Positions 35,547 through 44,666 of a stretch of DNA of 64,000 nt are shown in pieces. Position 1 is the stretch's first letter. Every line of letters begins with the position of its first letter. The stretch lies in assembly GCF_000695625.1 (NCBI RefSeq), contig NZ_JMQI01000001.1, positions 124,001 through 188,000 of the forward strand, read 5' to 3'. The notes beneath the pieces were generated by a model. The model made no database searches. It had not been told where the DNA came from and worked only from the letters and a program-made list of their open reading frames with translations. Source of the DNA: Amycolatopsis rifamycinica (GTDB lineage: Bacteria > Actinomycetota > Actinomycetes > Mycobacteriales > Pseudonocardiaceae). The translations under genes were made by a program, and so were the position numbers.

Positions 35547-36188
35547 ATGGCTCATCTCCTGCACATCGACTCGAGCATCCAGGGCGACGCCTCGGTGAGC
35601 CGGCGGCTCACCGCCCGGGCCGCGGCGGCGTGGCGCTCCGCGCACCCGGACGGCACGGTCACCTACCGCGACCTGGGCACGAACCCGCTCCCGCACCTCG
35701 ACGCCGCCGGAGGGCTGGCCGCCATGGTGCCGCCGGAGCAGCACACGCCGGAGCAGGCGGCGGCCTGGGCGCGGATCCTCGAGATCGCCGAAGAGGTGAA
35801 GGCCGCCGACACGGTCCTGCTGGGCCTGCCGCTGTACAACTTCGGGCCGCCGAGCAGCGTCAAGGCCTGGGTCGACCACCTCATCGTGCCGGGGGTTTCG
35901 GTCGACCCCGAGACCTCCGCCGGCCTGCTCGGCGGCCGGGACTTCGTGGTGGTGGCCAGCCGGGGCGGCGGCTACGGCGAGGGCACGCCCCGCGAAGGCT
36001 GGGACCACGCCCAGACGTGGCTGCCCCACGGCGTTTCCCTGACGGGGCTGGAGCCGCGCTTCATCACGGCGGAGCTGACCCTGGCGGCGGTCCGCCCGGC
36101 GATGGCGGGCCTGGTCCCGCTCGCCGAGCAGAGCCTCGCGGCGGCGGAACGCGCGATCGACGAGCTGTGGGTGCCGGCCCGGGTCTGA
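35547..36188 (+). CDS. azoR: FMN-dependent NADH:quinone/azo reductase
   Basis: 213 aa, flavodoxin-like fold (HLLHIDSSIQGDASVSRRLT; LPLYNFGPPSSVKAWVDHLIVPGVS; SRGGGY). These are the FMN-contact blocks of AzoR. It reduces quinones and azo compounds by two electrons and protects from electrophile stress. Regulation by the divergent MarR protein is likely. Confidence 0.87.
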   Translation: MAHLLHIDSSIQGDASVSRRLTARAAAAWRSAHPDGTVTYRDLGTNPLPHLDAAGGLAAMVPPEQHTPEQAAAWARILEIAEEVKAADTVLLGLPLYNFGPPSSVKAWVDHLIVPGVSVDPETSAGLLGGRDFVVVASRGGGYGEGTPREGWDHAQTWLPHGVSLTGLEPRFITAELTLAAVRPAMAGLVPLAEQSLAAAERAIDELWVPARV

Positions 36189-36336
36189 GCGGCTGGGGAG
36201 CCGGCCGCGCGGGGAGGTGCGCGGCCGGTCGGCTCGGCGGTCAGGTGGGCGCGGGGGGCTCGGGGGCTGGGTGGGCTCGGGCCTCGGGGCTTGGCGGGTG
36301 CGCCGGGGCTCGGCTCACGGCTCGCCCGGACGGTGG

Positions 36337-36660
36337 GGCCCCGCCTGCGGCGAGCGGCCCCGGTGGTCGGGCGGGCTCGCCCTCGTGCCCCAGCCAGCTA
36401 CGGCCCGCACACCCGACGGCCGACGGGACCTCGCACCTCCGGCCCCTCGCCCATGGCCCCGCCTGCGGGCCAGCGGCCCCGGTAGTCGGGCGGCCTCGCC
36501 CTCGTGCCCTCCACCGGCCACGGCCCACACACCCGGCTGGTCACGGCTGGCCGCACACCCGACCGGCCGCACGCCCGATCGACCGCCCACCCGACCGACC
36601 GCGGCCACCGACCGAACCTCGCACTCCGGCGTCCGGCCCCTCACCCATGGCCCCGACGGC
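36337..36660. repeat. Imperfect ~118-bp direct repeat in a 559-bp gene-free stretch
   Basis: GGCCCCGCCTGCGG starts at 36337 and again at 36455, each followed by AGCGGCCCCGGT-GTCGGGCGG and CTCGCCCTCGTGCCC; a third, truncated start (CCATGGCCCCG) is near 36647. The rest of 36189-36747 is GC-rich low-complexity sequence. Open frames cross it on both strands but none looks coding. Confidence 0.6.
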
Positions 36661-36747
36661 GGCATCGCCCGGGCCGGGCGGTACCGTGCCGCGGCGGGCG
36701 GACTGACGTGGTGCGGCAGGGCCGTACCTGGGCGAGGAAGGTCGGGT

Positions 36748-37254
36748 TTGAGCGCGCACACCTCCCAGATGGACGACATCCGGCTCGTCGCGCAGCCCAG
36801 CGCGCTGCCGGTCACCGAGCTGTTCGTCCGCCTGATTCTCACCGACTGGTCCCTGCTGCCGATGCTGGAGCAGGTGACCGCCACCGCGAAACGCCTGGTC
36901 GGGGCGGTCGTCGACGCCAGTGATCCGAAGGCGCCCGCCTTCGTCACGGTGCGGCTGCGGCTGCACGCCGAAGTGCTCTCGATCGAGGTCGACGACGACG
37001 TCCCCGGGCGGCCGGACACCCCGGCCCGGGCCGGCGAACGGCAGGGCGTCGCGCCCGCCGACGGTGGCGGCCGCACCACCTGGTGCGAACTGCCGCTGCC
37101 GGGCGGGATGACCGCGCGGCAGGTGCGCCTGCCGCGGCGCCAGGACCGCCGGACGCTCGTCGACGAGCCCGTCTCCGGCGATCCGGTGGCCGCCGATCCG
37201 GAGGTCCTGGAGCGCCTGCTGACCCGGCTGAGCGGCTGGTCCGGCCAGAGCTGA
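36748..37254 (+). CDS. Degenerate HATPase-like protein, likely TTG start
   Basis: 168 aa from TTG 36748, which has GAGGAAGG six bases upstream; ATG 36769 is the alternative without a ribosome site. The stretch ALPVTELFVRLILTDWSLLPMLEQVTATAKRLVGAV...VTVRLRLHAEVLSIEVDDDVPG follows RsbW-like ATPases. However, the N-box Asn is missing (TAKRLVGAV instead of xxELVTNAV) and no G2 glycine loop is seen, so ATP use is doubtful. It precedes a response regulator gene by 64 bp. Confidence 0.62.
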   Translation: MSAHTSQMDDIRLVAQPSALPVTELFVRLILTDWSLLPMLEQVTATAKRLVGAVVDASDPKAPAFVTVRLRLHAEVLSIEVDDDVPGRPDTPARAGERQGVAPADGGGRTTWCELPLPGGMTARQVRLPRRQDRRTLVDEPVSGDPVAADPEVLERLLTRLSGWSGQS

Positions 37255-37318
37255 ACCGCTCGGCCCCGCGCGTCCGTGCCTCCAGGCAGGGGGACGTGGA
37301 CGCGAGGAGGCAGCCGCC

Positions 37319-37945
37319 GTGCGGATCGTGATCGCGGAGGACGACGCCCTGCTGCGCGAGGGGCTGGTGCTGCTCCTGCGCAGCGAGGGGTTCGAGGTCG
37401 CCGCCGCCGTCGACCACCCCGGCGACCTGGTGACGTCGGTCCTGGACGGGGAACCGGACCTGGCGGTCGTCGACGTCCGGATGCCGCCGACGTTCACCGA
37501 CGAAGGGCTGCGCGCCGCCCTCGAAGCCCGGCGTCACGTGCCGGGCCTGGCGATCCTCGCGCTGTCGGCGTTCGTCGAAGACGGCTACGCGGGCGACCTG
37601 CTGGCCGCCGGGGGCGGCGGGGCCGGCTACCTGCTCAAGGAGCGGGTCGGCAAACCCGGAGAGTTCCTCGACGCCCTGCGGCGCGTCGCGGCCGGCGGCA
37701 CGGTGCTGGACCGGGACGTCGTGGCGGTCCAGCTGGCCCGGCCCCGGCCCGGCGACCCCGTCGCGACGCTCACCGCCCGCGAGCGCGAGGTCGTGGCGCT
37801 GCTGGCCGAAGGGCATTCGGTGCCGACGATCGGGCGGCTGCTCGGCATCGGCACCGCCGCGGCGCGGCAGCACGCCGGGGACGTCAGCACGAAGCTGCGC
37901 GTCCCCCACGGCGCCGGGGCGATGCTCAGCTACCTGCGGGCGTGA
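37319..37945 (+). CDS. NarL/LuxR-type response regulator (orphan)
   Basis: 208 aa. Receiver domain 1-120 with acidic pair EDD, phospho-acceptor Asp in VVDVRMPP, and Lys in LLKERVGKP. The C-terminal HTH is LTAREREVVALLAEGHSVPTIGRLLGIGTAAARQHAGDVSTKLRVP, but the usual KTVexH part is altered (TAAARQHAG). No sensor kinase is adjacent. GAGGAGG precedes GTG 37319. It overlaps tail to tail by 20 bases with the indolepyruvate oxidoreductase gene. Confidence 0.87.
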   Translation: MRIVIAEDDALLREGLVLLLRSEGFEVAAAVDHPGDLVTSVLDGEPDLAVVDVRMPPTFTDEGLRAALEARRHVPGLAILALSAFVEDGYAGDLLAAGGGGAGYLLKERVGKPGEFLDALRRVAAGGTVLDRDVVAVQLARPRPGDPVATLTAREREVVALLAEGHSVPTIGRLLGIGTAAARQHAGDVSTKLRVPHGAGAMLSYLRA

Positions 37946-40900
37946 GGACTTCGGCCTGCCGCTGCCGGTACCGGGCCACGTTGGCCAGCTTGACGTCTTC
38001 GTAGCCGCGGATGACGTCGGGCAGTTCCGCCAGCGCCCGCGCCCGGCCGGTGTCCCCGGCGCGCAACGCCTCCAGGACGACGCGGCGGTAGTCCTCGATC
38101 AGCTCGCGCTCCACCCGCCGGACCTCGGCGCGGCGGAACGGGTCGAACGGGGTGCCGCGCAACCGCCGCAGCGCGTGGAGCAGCCGGAACGCCGGGCGGA
38201 ACCACGGGCCGAGGCTGATCTTGCGCCGCATCCCGAGCGCCCGCAGCACCGGGGGGTGCAGCCGGTAGGCGTACCGCGTACCCGCCCCGAAGCGGTCCTC
38301 GATGCCGTCGGTGAACGCCGGGTCCAGCGACAGCCGGGCGACCTCGTACTCGTCCTTGTAGGCCATCAGCTTGTACAGGTGCTTCGCGACGGCCTCGGTG
38401 ATCTCCGTCGGCCCGTCCTCCAGCACCCGCACCCGCTCGACGAACCCGGCGTACGCGCGGGCGTAAGCCTCGTCCTGGTAGGCGATCAGCTCGGGGACGC
38501 GGATGTCGAGCAGCCGCGCCAGTTCGGAGCCGGGCTCGGCGTGCACCAGCGCCCGCACCGCGGCGGGCTTCGCGGCGAGCGGCATCGGTGCCGGCTCCAC
38601 CGACGCAGACACCGACGGGGACGCCGTCGCGGGCTCGGCCACGAGCAGGCGGCCCCGGCGGAACGCCTGCAGGTTCGCGGCGACCTGGGTGCCGTTCAGC
38701 TCGATGGCGCGCTCGATGACCGACGCGGGCAGCGGGATCGCGCCGGTCTGGTAGGCCGCGCCGAGCTGCAGCACGTTGGCGAACTGGTCGTCGTCGAAGA
38801 ACTCCTCGGCCAGGCCACGCGCGTCCAGCGACACCGTGCGCGCCGCCGCGGCCTCCAGCGGCGCGAGCACGCTGCCGGGATCCGGGAAGGACACCGAGGT
38901 GTCGACGACCATCCGGCCGGTGGGCACCTCGGTGGTGGAGACGACGGCGGTCGTGCGGGCCGGGTCGGCGACGCCGAGGTTCGCCGCGTCCGCCCCGACG
39001 AGGGCGTCGCAGGCGAGGTAGAGGTCGCACTCGCCGGCGGCGAGCTTCGGGGCCTGCTCGACGGGCTCGGCCGTCACCTTGAGGTCGGAGACGACCGCGC
39101 CGCCCTTCTGGGCGAGCCCGGTCTGGTCGAGCGTGCGGACGTGCCGTCCGTCGAGCACCGCGGCGGTGGCGAGGATCTGCGTCACGGTGACCACGCCGGT
39201 GCCGCCGATCCCGGTGATCCGCACGGTGAAGTCCGCTGTGGACGAAGGCGGCGCGGGAACCGCGTCGGCGGCCAGCTCGGCCGCCTCGCGGCGCCGCTTC
39301 CGGCCGGTCGGCACCACGGTGACGAACGACGGGCAGTCCCCGGCCAGGCAGGAGTAGTCGACGTTGCACGAGGACTGGTGGATCGCCGTCTTGCGGCCGA
39401 ACTCGGTCTCCACCGGCTGCACGGACAGGCAGTTGGACTTGGTGCCGCAGTCGCCGCAGCCTTCGCAGACGCGCTCGTTGATCACCACGCGCGTCGCGGG
39501 CGCGGCCTGCTTGCCGCGGCGGCGCTTCCGCCGTTTCTCGGCCGCGCACTCCTGCTCGTGGATCAGCACGGTGACGCCCTGTACGGCCGCCAGTTCCTCC
39601 TGGGTGCGCAGCAGTTCGGTGCGATCGCGGACCTCGACGCCGGCGGGCAGCTTCCGGCGCCGCAGCTTCGCCGGCGCGTCGCTGGTGATCACCACCCGCT
39701 TCGCCCCCTCGACGAGCAGCAGTTCCGCGACCTTCTCGACGGGCAGTCCGCCGACCGCGTCCTGGCCGCCGGTCATCGCCACGGTGGAGTTGTAGAGCAG
39801 CTTGTAGGTGATGTTCACGCCGGCGGCGACCGCCGCGCGCACGGCGAGGCTGCCGGAGTGGGTGAACGTGCCGTCTCCGATGTTCTGGACGAAGTGCGCG
39901 GCTTCGACGAACGGCGCCATGCCGATCCACTGGGTGCCTTCGCCACCCATCTGCGTCACGCCCAGTACCGTGCCGACCTGGTCGGGCTCCATGAACAACG
40001 CCATGGTGTGACAGCCGATGCCGCCGCCGACCAGCGTGCCTTCCGGGACCTTCGTCGAGGAGTTGTGCGGGCAGCCCGAGCAGAAGTAGGGCGTGCGGGC
40101 GAGCAGCGGGACGGCGATGCGCTCGCGGCGGCGGCGTCCCCGGTAGGCCTCGACCGGCGGGATGCCCGCCGGCAGGACCCTGGCCAGCCCGGCGGCGATG
40201 CCGTCCGGGTCCAGCTCGCCCAGCTCGGTGAAGAGCGTCCGGCCGTCGCGGTCCTTCTTGCCGATGATCCTCGGTGCGTCAGGGACGCCGTAGAGGATCT
40301 CCTTGAGCGCGGTTTCGACGAAGGCGCGCTTCTCCTCGACGACGACGATCTCGTCGAGACCGTCGGCGAACTCGCGGACGATCGCCGGCTCGAGGGGGTG
40401 GATCGCCCCGAGCTTGAGGAGGCGGATGCCGTGCTGTCCGGTGTCCAGGCCGAGAACGCGCAGCGCCTGCCGGAGGTCCAGATAGGACTTCCCGGCCGAC
40501 ACGACGCCGATCCGGTCGGCCGGACCGCGTGCGGTGATCCGGTTGATGCCGCTCGCGCGGAGGTAGGCGAGGGCCAACGGCAGCCGGACGGTGAACAGAC
40601 TCCGCTCCAGCTCGGCGAGACCGGTGCCGAGCAGGCGTGAGGTCGGCGTGTGCCGGTAGGCGTGCTCGATCTCCGGCGCGGTCCACCGCGGACTGACGGT
40701 GGCGGTGCCGGACGCGTCGGCGACGTTGGCGACGATCTTCAGCGACGTCCACAGCCCGCTGGCCCGCGACAGTTCGACGGCGTGCATGCCGAGGTCGAGG
40801 ACGTCCTGGGCGTCGGCGGGGAAGAGCACGGGCACGGCCAGGTCGGCGAGGGCGAGCTCGGAGGCGCAGGGGACGGTGGAGGACTTGGCGTTGGGATCGT

Positions 40901-41324
40901 CGCCGACGAGCGCGACCGCGCCGCCGCGCGGGTCGGTACCGGCCAGGTTGGCGTGGCGGATGGCGTCGGTGGCACGGTCGAGACCGGGCGCCTTGCCGTA
41001 CCAGAAGCCGGTGACCCCGCGGCGCCCGCCGGCGCCCGCGATGAGCTGGCTGCCCATGACCGACGTGGCGGCCAACTCTTCGTTGAGGCCGGGCCGGTGC
41101 ACGACGTCGTGCTTCTCCAGCAGCGTCGCGCGGCGGCCGAGCTCGAGGTCGTAGCCGGCCAGCGGCGAACCCTCGTAGCCGGAGACGAAGACGGCGGGGT
41201 CGCCGCCGCGGGCGCGGTCGTGGCGGACGCGGTCGAACAGCAGCCGGACGAGGGCCTGCACCCCGGTCAGGTGCACGGTCCCGGCCTCCCGCAGGTAGCG
41301 GTCCTCCAGCGTGAACGTCTCCAC
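37926..41324 (-). CDS. Indolepyruvate:ferredoxin oxidoreductase, fused alpha/beta type
   Basis: 1132 aa. N-terminal 2-oxoacid oxidoreductase core (residues about 5-400) leads into the thiamine-diphosphate domain: YFCSGCPHN (about 413-421), GGGIGCHTMALFMEPD and NIGDGTFTHSG. A [4Fe-4S] motif follows (C620xxC623xxC626...C632, CEGCGDCGTKSNC), then the gamma-type domain (RITGIGGTGVVTVTQILA) and a C-terminal helical DUF6537-like region. It decarboxylates aryl pyruvates from aromatic amino-acid breakdown to acyl-CoA. GTG 41324 with GAAGGGAG upstream is the best start. The divergent Lrp gene is the likely regulator. Confidence 0.9.
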   Translation of the reverse strand: METFTLEDRYLREAGTVHLTGVQALVRLLFDRVRHDRARGGDPAVFVSGYEGSPLAGYDLELGRRATLLEKHDVVHRPGLNEELAATSVMGSQLIAGAGGRRGVTGFWYGKAPGLDRATDAIRHANLAGTDPRGGAVALVGDDPNAKSSTVPCASELALADLAVPVLFPADAQDVLDLGMHAVELSRASGLWTSLKIVANVADASGTATVSPRWTAPEIEHAYRHTPTSRLLGTGLAELERSLFTVRLPLALAYLRASGINRITARGPADRIGVVSAGKSYLDLRQALRVLGLDTGQHGIRLLKLGAIHPLEPAIVREFADGLDEIVVVEEKRAFVETALKEILYGVPDAPRIIGKKDRDGRTLFTELGELDPDGIAAGLARVLPAGIPPVEAYRGRRRRERIAVPLLARTPYFCSGCPHNSSTKVPEGTLVGGGIGCHTMALFMEPDQVGTVLGVTQMGGEGTQWIGMAPFVEAAHFVQNIGDGTFTHSGSLAVRAAVAAGVNITYKLLYNSTVAMTGGQDAVGGLPVEKVAELLLVEGAKRVVITSDAPAKLRRRKLPAGVEVRDRTELLRTQEELAAVQGVTVLIHEQECAAEKRRKRRRGKQAAPATRVVINERVCEGCGDCGTKSNCLSVQPVETEFGRKTAIHQSSCNVDYSCLAGDCPSFVTVVPTGRKRRREAAELAADAVPAPPSSTADFTVRITGIGGTGVVTVTQILATAAVLDGRHVRTLDQTGLAQKGGAVVSDLKVTAEPVEQAPKLAAGECDLYLACDALVGADAANLGVADPARTTAVVSTTEVPTGRMVVDTSVSFPDPGSVLAPLEAAAARTVSLDARGLAEEFFDDDQFANVLQLGAAYQTGAIPLPASVIERAIELNGTQVAANLQAFRRGRLLVAEPATASPSVSASVEPAPMPLAAKPAAVRALVHAEPGSELARLLDIRVPELIAYQDEAYARAYAGFVERVRVLEDGPTEITEAVAKHLYKLMAYKDEYEVARLSLDPAFTDGIEDRFGAGTRYAYRLHPPVLRALGMRRKISLGPWFRPAFRLLHALRRLRGTPFDPFRRAEVRRVERELIEDYRRVVLEALRAGDTGRARALAELPDVIRGYEDVKLANVARYRQRQAEVLTPAGS

Positions 41325-41413
41325 AGCGCGGCTCCCTTCGCCTCGGTGCGTTTCGGGCACGATGCGACGTGCACCACAGTCACGCAACAGGCGGTGCGGT
41401 TTCGCCGGTCTGT

Positions 41414-41461
41414 ACGCAAACTTCAACGGCTCTTGATGGGTTATGGCGCTGAATTTTGCGT
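41414..41461. promoter_or_regulatory. Inverted repeat, probable Lrp/AsnC operator
   Basis: ACGCAAACTTC (41414-41424) and GAATTTTGCGT (41451-41461) are inverted with 9 of 11 matches. They lie in the divergent promoter region of the oxidoreductase and the Lrp-type gene, and the right arm abuts the start of the latter. AT-rich inverted arms are usual for Lrp-family sites. Confidence 0.5.
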
Positions 41462-41479
41462 GTGTCTAGGCTGTGACGC

Positions 41480-41920
41480 ATGTCCGAAGAGCTGCTCGAC
41501 GCCACCGACCACGAGATCCTCGGCCTGCTGCGCGAGGACGCCCGCCGCACGCTGTCGGACATCGCGGGCCGCGTCACGCTGTCCACGGCGGCGGTCAAAC
41601 GCCGCATCGACCGGCTGCGCGAGAGCGGGGTGATCACCGGGTTCACGGTGCAGGTCGACCACGCGAAACTGGGCTGGGGGATCGAGGCGTTCACCGAGCT
41701 CCGGTTCGTCGGCAACACGAAGGTGGCCGAGATCCTCCGCACGACCACCCGGATGCCGGAGGCCCAGGCGGTGTTCACGATCGCGGGCGACCCGGACGCG
41801 CTGGTCTGGCTGCGGGTCAGGGACATGGCCCACCTGCAGAAGACGATCGACGAGATCCGCCGGCACCACCAGGTGACGGGGACGAAGACGCTGATCGCGC
41901 TCGAATCCTGGTCGCGTTGA
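41480..41920 (+). CDS. Lrp/AsnC-family regulator
   Basis: 146 aa. N-terminal HTH (ELLDATDHEILGLLREDARRTLSDIAGRVTLSTAAVKRRIDRLRESGVITGFTV) and C-terminal RAM ligand domain (AVFTIAGDPDALVWLRVRDMAHLQKTIDEIR). It probably senses an aromatic amino acid and controls the divergent indolepyruvate oxidoreductase gene. Confidence 0.9.
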   Translation: MSEELLDATDHEILGLLREDARRTLSDIAGRVTLSTAAVKRRIDRLRESGVITGFTVQVDHAKLGWGIEAFTELRFVGNTKVAEILRTTTRMPEAQAVFTIAGDPDALVWLRVRDMAHLQKTIDEIRRHHQVTGTKTLIALESWSR

Positions 41921-41922
41921 CC

Positions 41923-42267
41923 GTGGAGGTCGTGACACTGGCCCGGCGGTGGCCGCACCTGGTGGTGGCTGCGCTCGACGGCGGGGTGCCGATCGCGCGG
42001 GGGATCATGGTGCCGTTCCGGGACCGGGAGCTGTTTCCCGCCCGTGGCTGGGACGAGCTGGCCTGTCTTCCGTGGTGTTGACCGCGATGCGGGAAGCGGT
42101 GGCGGCGGCGGGGCTCGCACTGGCGGCGGTGGACGGGGCTGCCGTTCGACCGTGCCGGGGCGGTGGTCGTGTCCGGCGCGCTCGCACCCGTGTTCGTGTC
42201 CACGGCGGATGATTACGCGGTTTACGTCGAAGCCAACGTTTGGGTGTCGCACCCGGTCTCATCGTGA
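41923..42267 (+). pseudogene. Decayed GNAT-like acetyltransferase
   Basis: Three fragments in different frames: LARRWPHLVVAALDGGVPIARGIMVPF (from 41923), GLSSVVLTAMREAVAAAGLA (around 42075), and TGLPFDRAGAVVVSGALAPVFVSTADDYAVYVEANVWVSHPVSS ending at TGA 42265-42267. The order and wording fit a full-length actinobacterial GNAT-like protein of about 250 residues, but most of the centre is deleted and the frame shifts at least twice. I judge it non-functional. The family call rests on memory of similar proteins. Confidence 0.6.
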
Positions 42268-42398
42268 GGACGACGGGGAAGGTTGTGAAGCGCGCCCTGC
42301 GCCGCAACTAACGCTGGTGACCAATCTGTCCGCTGTTCACAAAGGACAGACCAGGTCGCCTAGACCTGCTGCGACAGAGGACGTCCCGCGGTCTGCGC

Positions 42399-43796
42399 TC
42401 AGGCCGGGCAGTCGAGGTCGTGCTTCGGTGCTTCCAGCGTGAGCAGATAGCGGTCCGTCGCCGACCGGGTGCAGGCGTTCCGCTCGTACACCCCGTGGCC
42501 GGCGCCCTCGTACGTCAGCAACGTCGTGTTCGCCGGGGCCTGCCGGTGGATGGCGAGGGCCCAGGCGTACGGGGTCGCCGGGTCGAAGCGGGAGTTCAGC
42601 AGGAGGATGCGCGGTGCCCGCGAGATGTTCAGCGGGTGGGGCGGGTTCGCGGGCGGGCCGTGGACGCCGAGGCACGCCATCGCTTCGCCGTGGGCCAGCG
42701 TGCTGCCGCGCATGAGCGGACCGTGGCGCAGCTCTTCGGCGTGCAACGCCGAGTACTGCGCGAAGCTCCGGATCCGGAGGTCGAAGTCCTGGCAGACGAC
42801 GGCCAGGCGGATCGAGGTGTAGTTGTAGCTGAACTGGGCGGTCATCGGCGGAACGCCGGCCGCGGCGTCGGCGATCGCCTGGCCGATGTCGGCCCAGTCC
42901 GGGCGGTACATGTCCTTCAGCACCCGGTCGCGCAGCTCTTCGCGCGCCGGTGTCCCGCCGGTCACCGCGAGGGCCTTTTCCCAGACGGCGAAGACGTCCT
43001 GGCCGTGCAGCGCGCAGGTCGCCGTCCGGTCGCACCACGCGGCGAACTGGCGGAACCCCTCGTCCGCGGCGGTGGCCCGGTCGTCGAGGAAGCGCTCGAG
43101 GCTTGCGCTGTGGTCGATGGAACTGTCGAGCACCATGGCCCGCACCCGGTCGCCGTGCTGCTCGGCGTACTGCTGGCCGAGCAGCGTGCCGTAGGAGATG
43201 CCGAGGAAGCTGATCCGGGCTTCGCCCAGCGCGCGGCGGACCGCGTCCATGTCCCGGGCGTTGACCGCGGTGTTCGCGTGGTCGAACACGGGGAGGTTGC
43301 GGGCGCGGCAGCCGGAGACCGCTTTCTCGCTGTACTTCCGCAGCGCGGCGAACCCGGCCCGGTCGGTCGGTTCGTCGCTCGGCGGCCGGCCCGCGTCCGG
43401 GCAGTCGATGAACTCGCTGCGGCCTGTGCCGCGCACGTCGAAACCCACGACGTCGAACCGGGCCTGGACCTCCGGGCTGAAGAAGACGCCGGGCGCCAGC
43501 GCGAATTCCGTGCTCGCGGAGCCGGGGCCGCCCAGATCGGCGAGCAGCACGCCGAAGCGGTGTGCGGTATCCGTGGCCCGGTGCCGCGCCACCGCGAGGT
43601 CGATCGACGGCCCGCCCGGCCGGTCCCAGTCGAGGGGGACCCGCACCGTGCCGCACTCGCCGTTCGGCGGGGTGGGGCTGTCCGGGTCGTCCGGGCAGGT
43701 GGTCCAGACGATCGGGGAGGGCGCCCAGCCGGCGTCGGTCACGGCGGGCGCGGCGCCGGTCAGCAGAAGTGCGCTCGCCAGAACGGTTCCCAGCAC
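42399..43796 (-). CDS. Secreted alpha/beta hydrolase, TAP-like C-terminus
   Basis: 465 aa. Signal peptide about 1-20 (LASALLLTGAAPA). Hydrolase core with oxyanion region LADLGGPGSAS, nucleophile Ser in GISYGTLLGQQYAEQ, Asp in NSRFDPATPYAWA and His in YEGAGHGVYERNACT; the last 100 residues match the TAP-like domain. Streptomyces relatives (tripeptidyl aminopeptidases, SlpD/E) release short peptides from protein N-termini. GAGGAGGAG precedes GTG 43796. Confidence 0.88.
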   Translation of the reverse strand: MLGTVLASALLLTGAAPAVTDAGWAPSPIVWTTCPDDPDSPTPPNGECGTVRVPLDWDRPGGPSIDLAVARHRATDTAHRFGVLLADLGGPGSASTEFALAPGVFFSPEVQARFDVVGFDVRGTGRSEFIDCPDAGRPPSDEPTDRAGFAALRKYSEKAVSGCRARNLPVFDHANTAVNARDMDAVRRALGEARISFLGISYGTLLGQQYAEQHGDRVRAMVLDSSIDHSASLERFLDDRATAADEGFRQFAAWCDRTATCALHGQDVFAVWEKALAVTGGTPAREELRDRVLKDMYRPDWADIGQAIADAAAGVPPMTAQFSYNYTSIRLAVVCQDFDLRIRSFAQYSALHAEELRHGPLMRGSTLAHGEAMACLGVHGPPANPPHPLNISRAPRILLLNSRFDPATPYAWALAIHRQAPANTTLLTYEGAGHGVYERNACTRSATDRYLLTLEAPKHDLDCPA

Positions 43797-43910
43797 CCGA
43801 GGCTCCTCCTCGCGACGACCCGGACCCGCCGACCGTAGGCCCTGCGGGAGCCGGACCACAAGGGCCGATCGGTCAGCGGGAGCGCTCCCGGAGGCCGGCC
43901 GGTTCGGCGG

Positions 43911-44162
43911 GTGCGGGACACCGCGGTGCGGGGAGGCGTGGGTCAAGGTGACGTGGAGATCGTTGTGTGCCAACGGGCGGCTGGGATCGCGGCCGGAGTG
44001 GTGACGGCGTCGAATCAGAGGTCGGGTGGCGTGCGCACCGGCGGGGCCGCGTTCGCGGGGAGGACCACCCGGCTGCGCGTCCGCTTCGGCACACCGGGTG
44101 GTCAGGTATTGCTGTTCGACGTCGAGTTCGCGTTCGGTTTCGTTCCTGTCGGGTACGCCTGA
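43911..44162 (+). CDS. Doubtful small ORF
   Basis: 83 codons, no ribosome site at the ATG. The end (RTTRLRVRFGTPGGQVLLFDVEFAFGFVPVGYA) reads like a beta-rich domain fragment. It may be a remnant or nothing; the 471-bp stretch 43797-44267 holds no better candidate. Confidence 0.2.
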   Translation: MRDTAVRGGVGQGDVEIVVCQRAAGIAAGVVTASNQRSGGVRTGGAAFAGRTTRLRVRFGTPGGQVLLFDVEFAFGFVPVGYA

Positions 44163-44267
44163 GCTCTCCTCGTCATCCGGTGATCGGTGACATCGAGGGG
44201 CACGACGATTCGGCGGAGAAACAGTCTTGTTCTTTACCGCCGGCCTCAGCCGTTCGGTATTCGGGAG

Positions 44268-44666
44268 TCAGGCGGCCGCTTTCCTGCGCGGAGCGCGTTT
44301 GCGCGGCGCCGGAGCGGACGATTCCGTGTCGCCGCCGTGTGCCCGCTCGAAGGCGGCGACCACCTCGGAGGAGAGGCGCCCCCGCTCGGAGACGTCGAAG
44401 CCGTTCGCGTTCGCCCAGGCCCGGATCCGCTGGTTGCGCTCGCGATCGGAGGCAGTGGTCGACGGCCCGCCCGCCACGCGCGCCTTGCGCCCGCCGACGC
44501 GCCGGGCGGCGCCGATGTAGCGTGCCAGTTCGTCGCGCAGGGCGGTCGCGTTCCGATCCGAAAGGTCGATTTCGAAGGTGACGCCGTCGAGGCTGAACTG
44601 GACGGTCTGGGCGGCGGTGCTGCCGTCGATGTCGTCGAGGATCTCGACGGAGACTTTCTGGGCCAC
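44268..44666 (-). CDS. lsr2: Lsr2 nucleoid-associated xenogeneic silencer
   Basis: 132 aa. The N-terminal dimerisation domain AQKVSVEILDDIDGSTAAQTVQFSLDGVTFEIDLSDRNATALRDELARYI (2-51) and the C-terminal DNA-binding domain with IRAWANANGFDVSERGRLSSEVVAAFERA contain the RGR minor-groove hook at 95-97. A basic tail (RKRAPRRKAAA) is longer than in mycobacterial Lsr2. GTG 44666 follows GGAGGAG. It silences AT-rich and acquired DNA, and lies next to a long lower-GC, gene-poor stretch. Confidence 0.92.
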   Translation of the reverse strand: MAQKVSVEILDDIDGSTAAQTVQFSLDGVTFEIDLSDRNATALRDELARYIGAARRVGGRKARVAGGPSTTASDRERNQRIRAWANANGFDVSERGRLSSEVVAAFERAHGGDTESSAPAPRKRAPRRKAAA

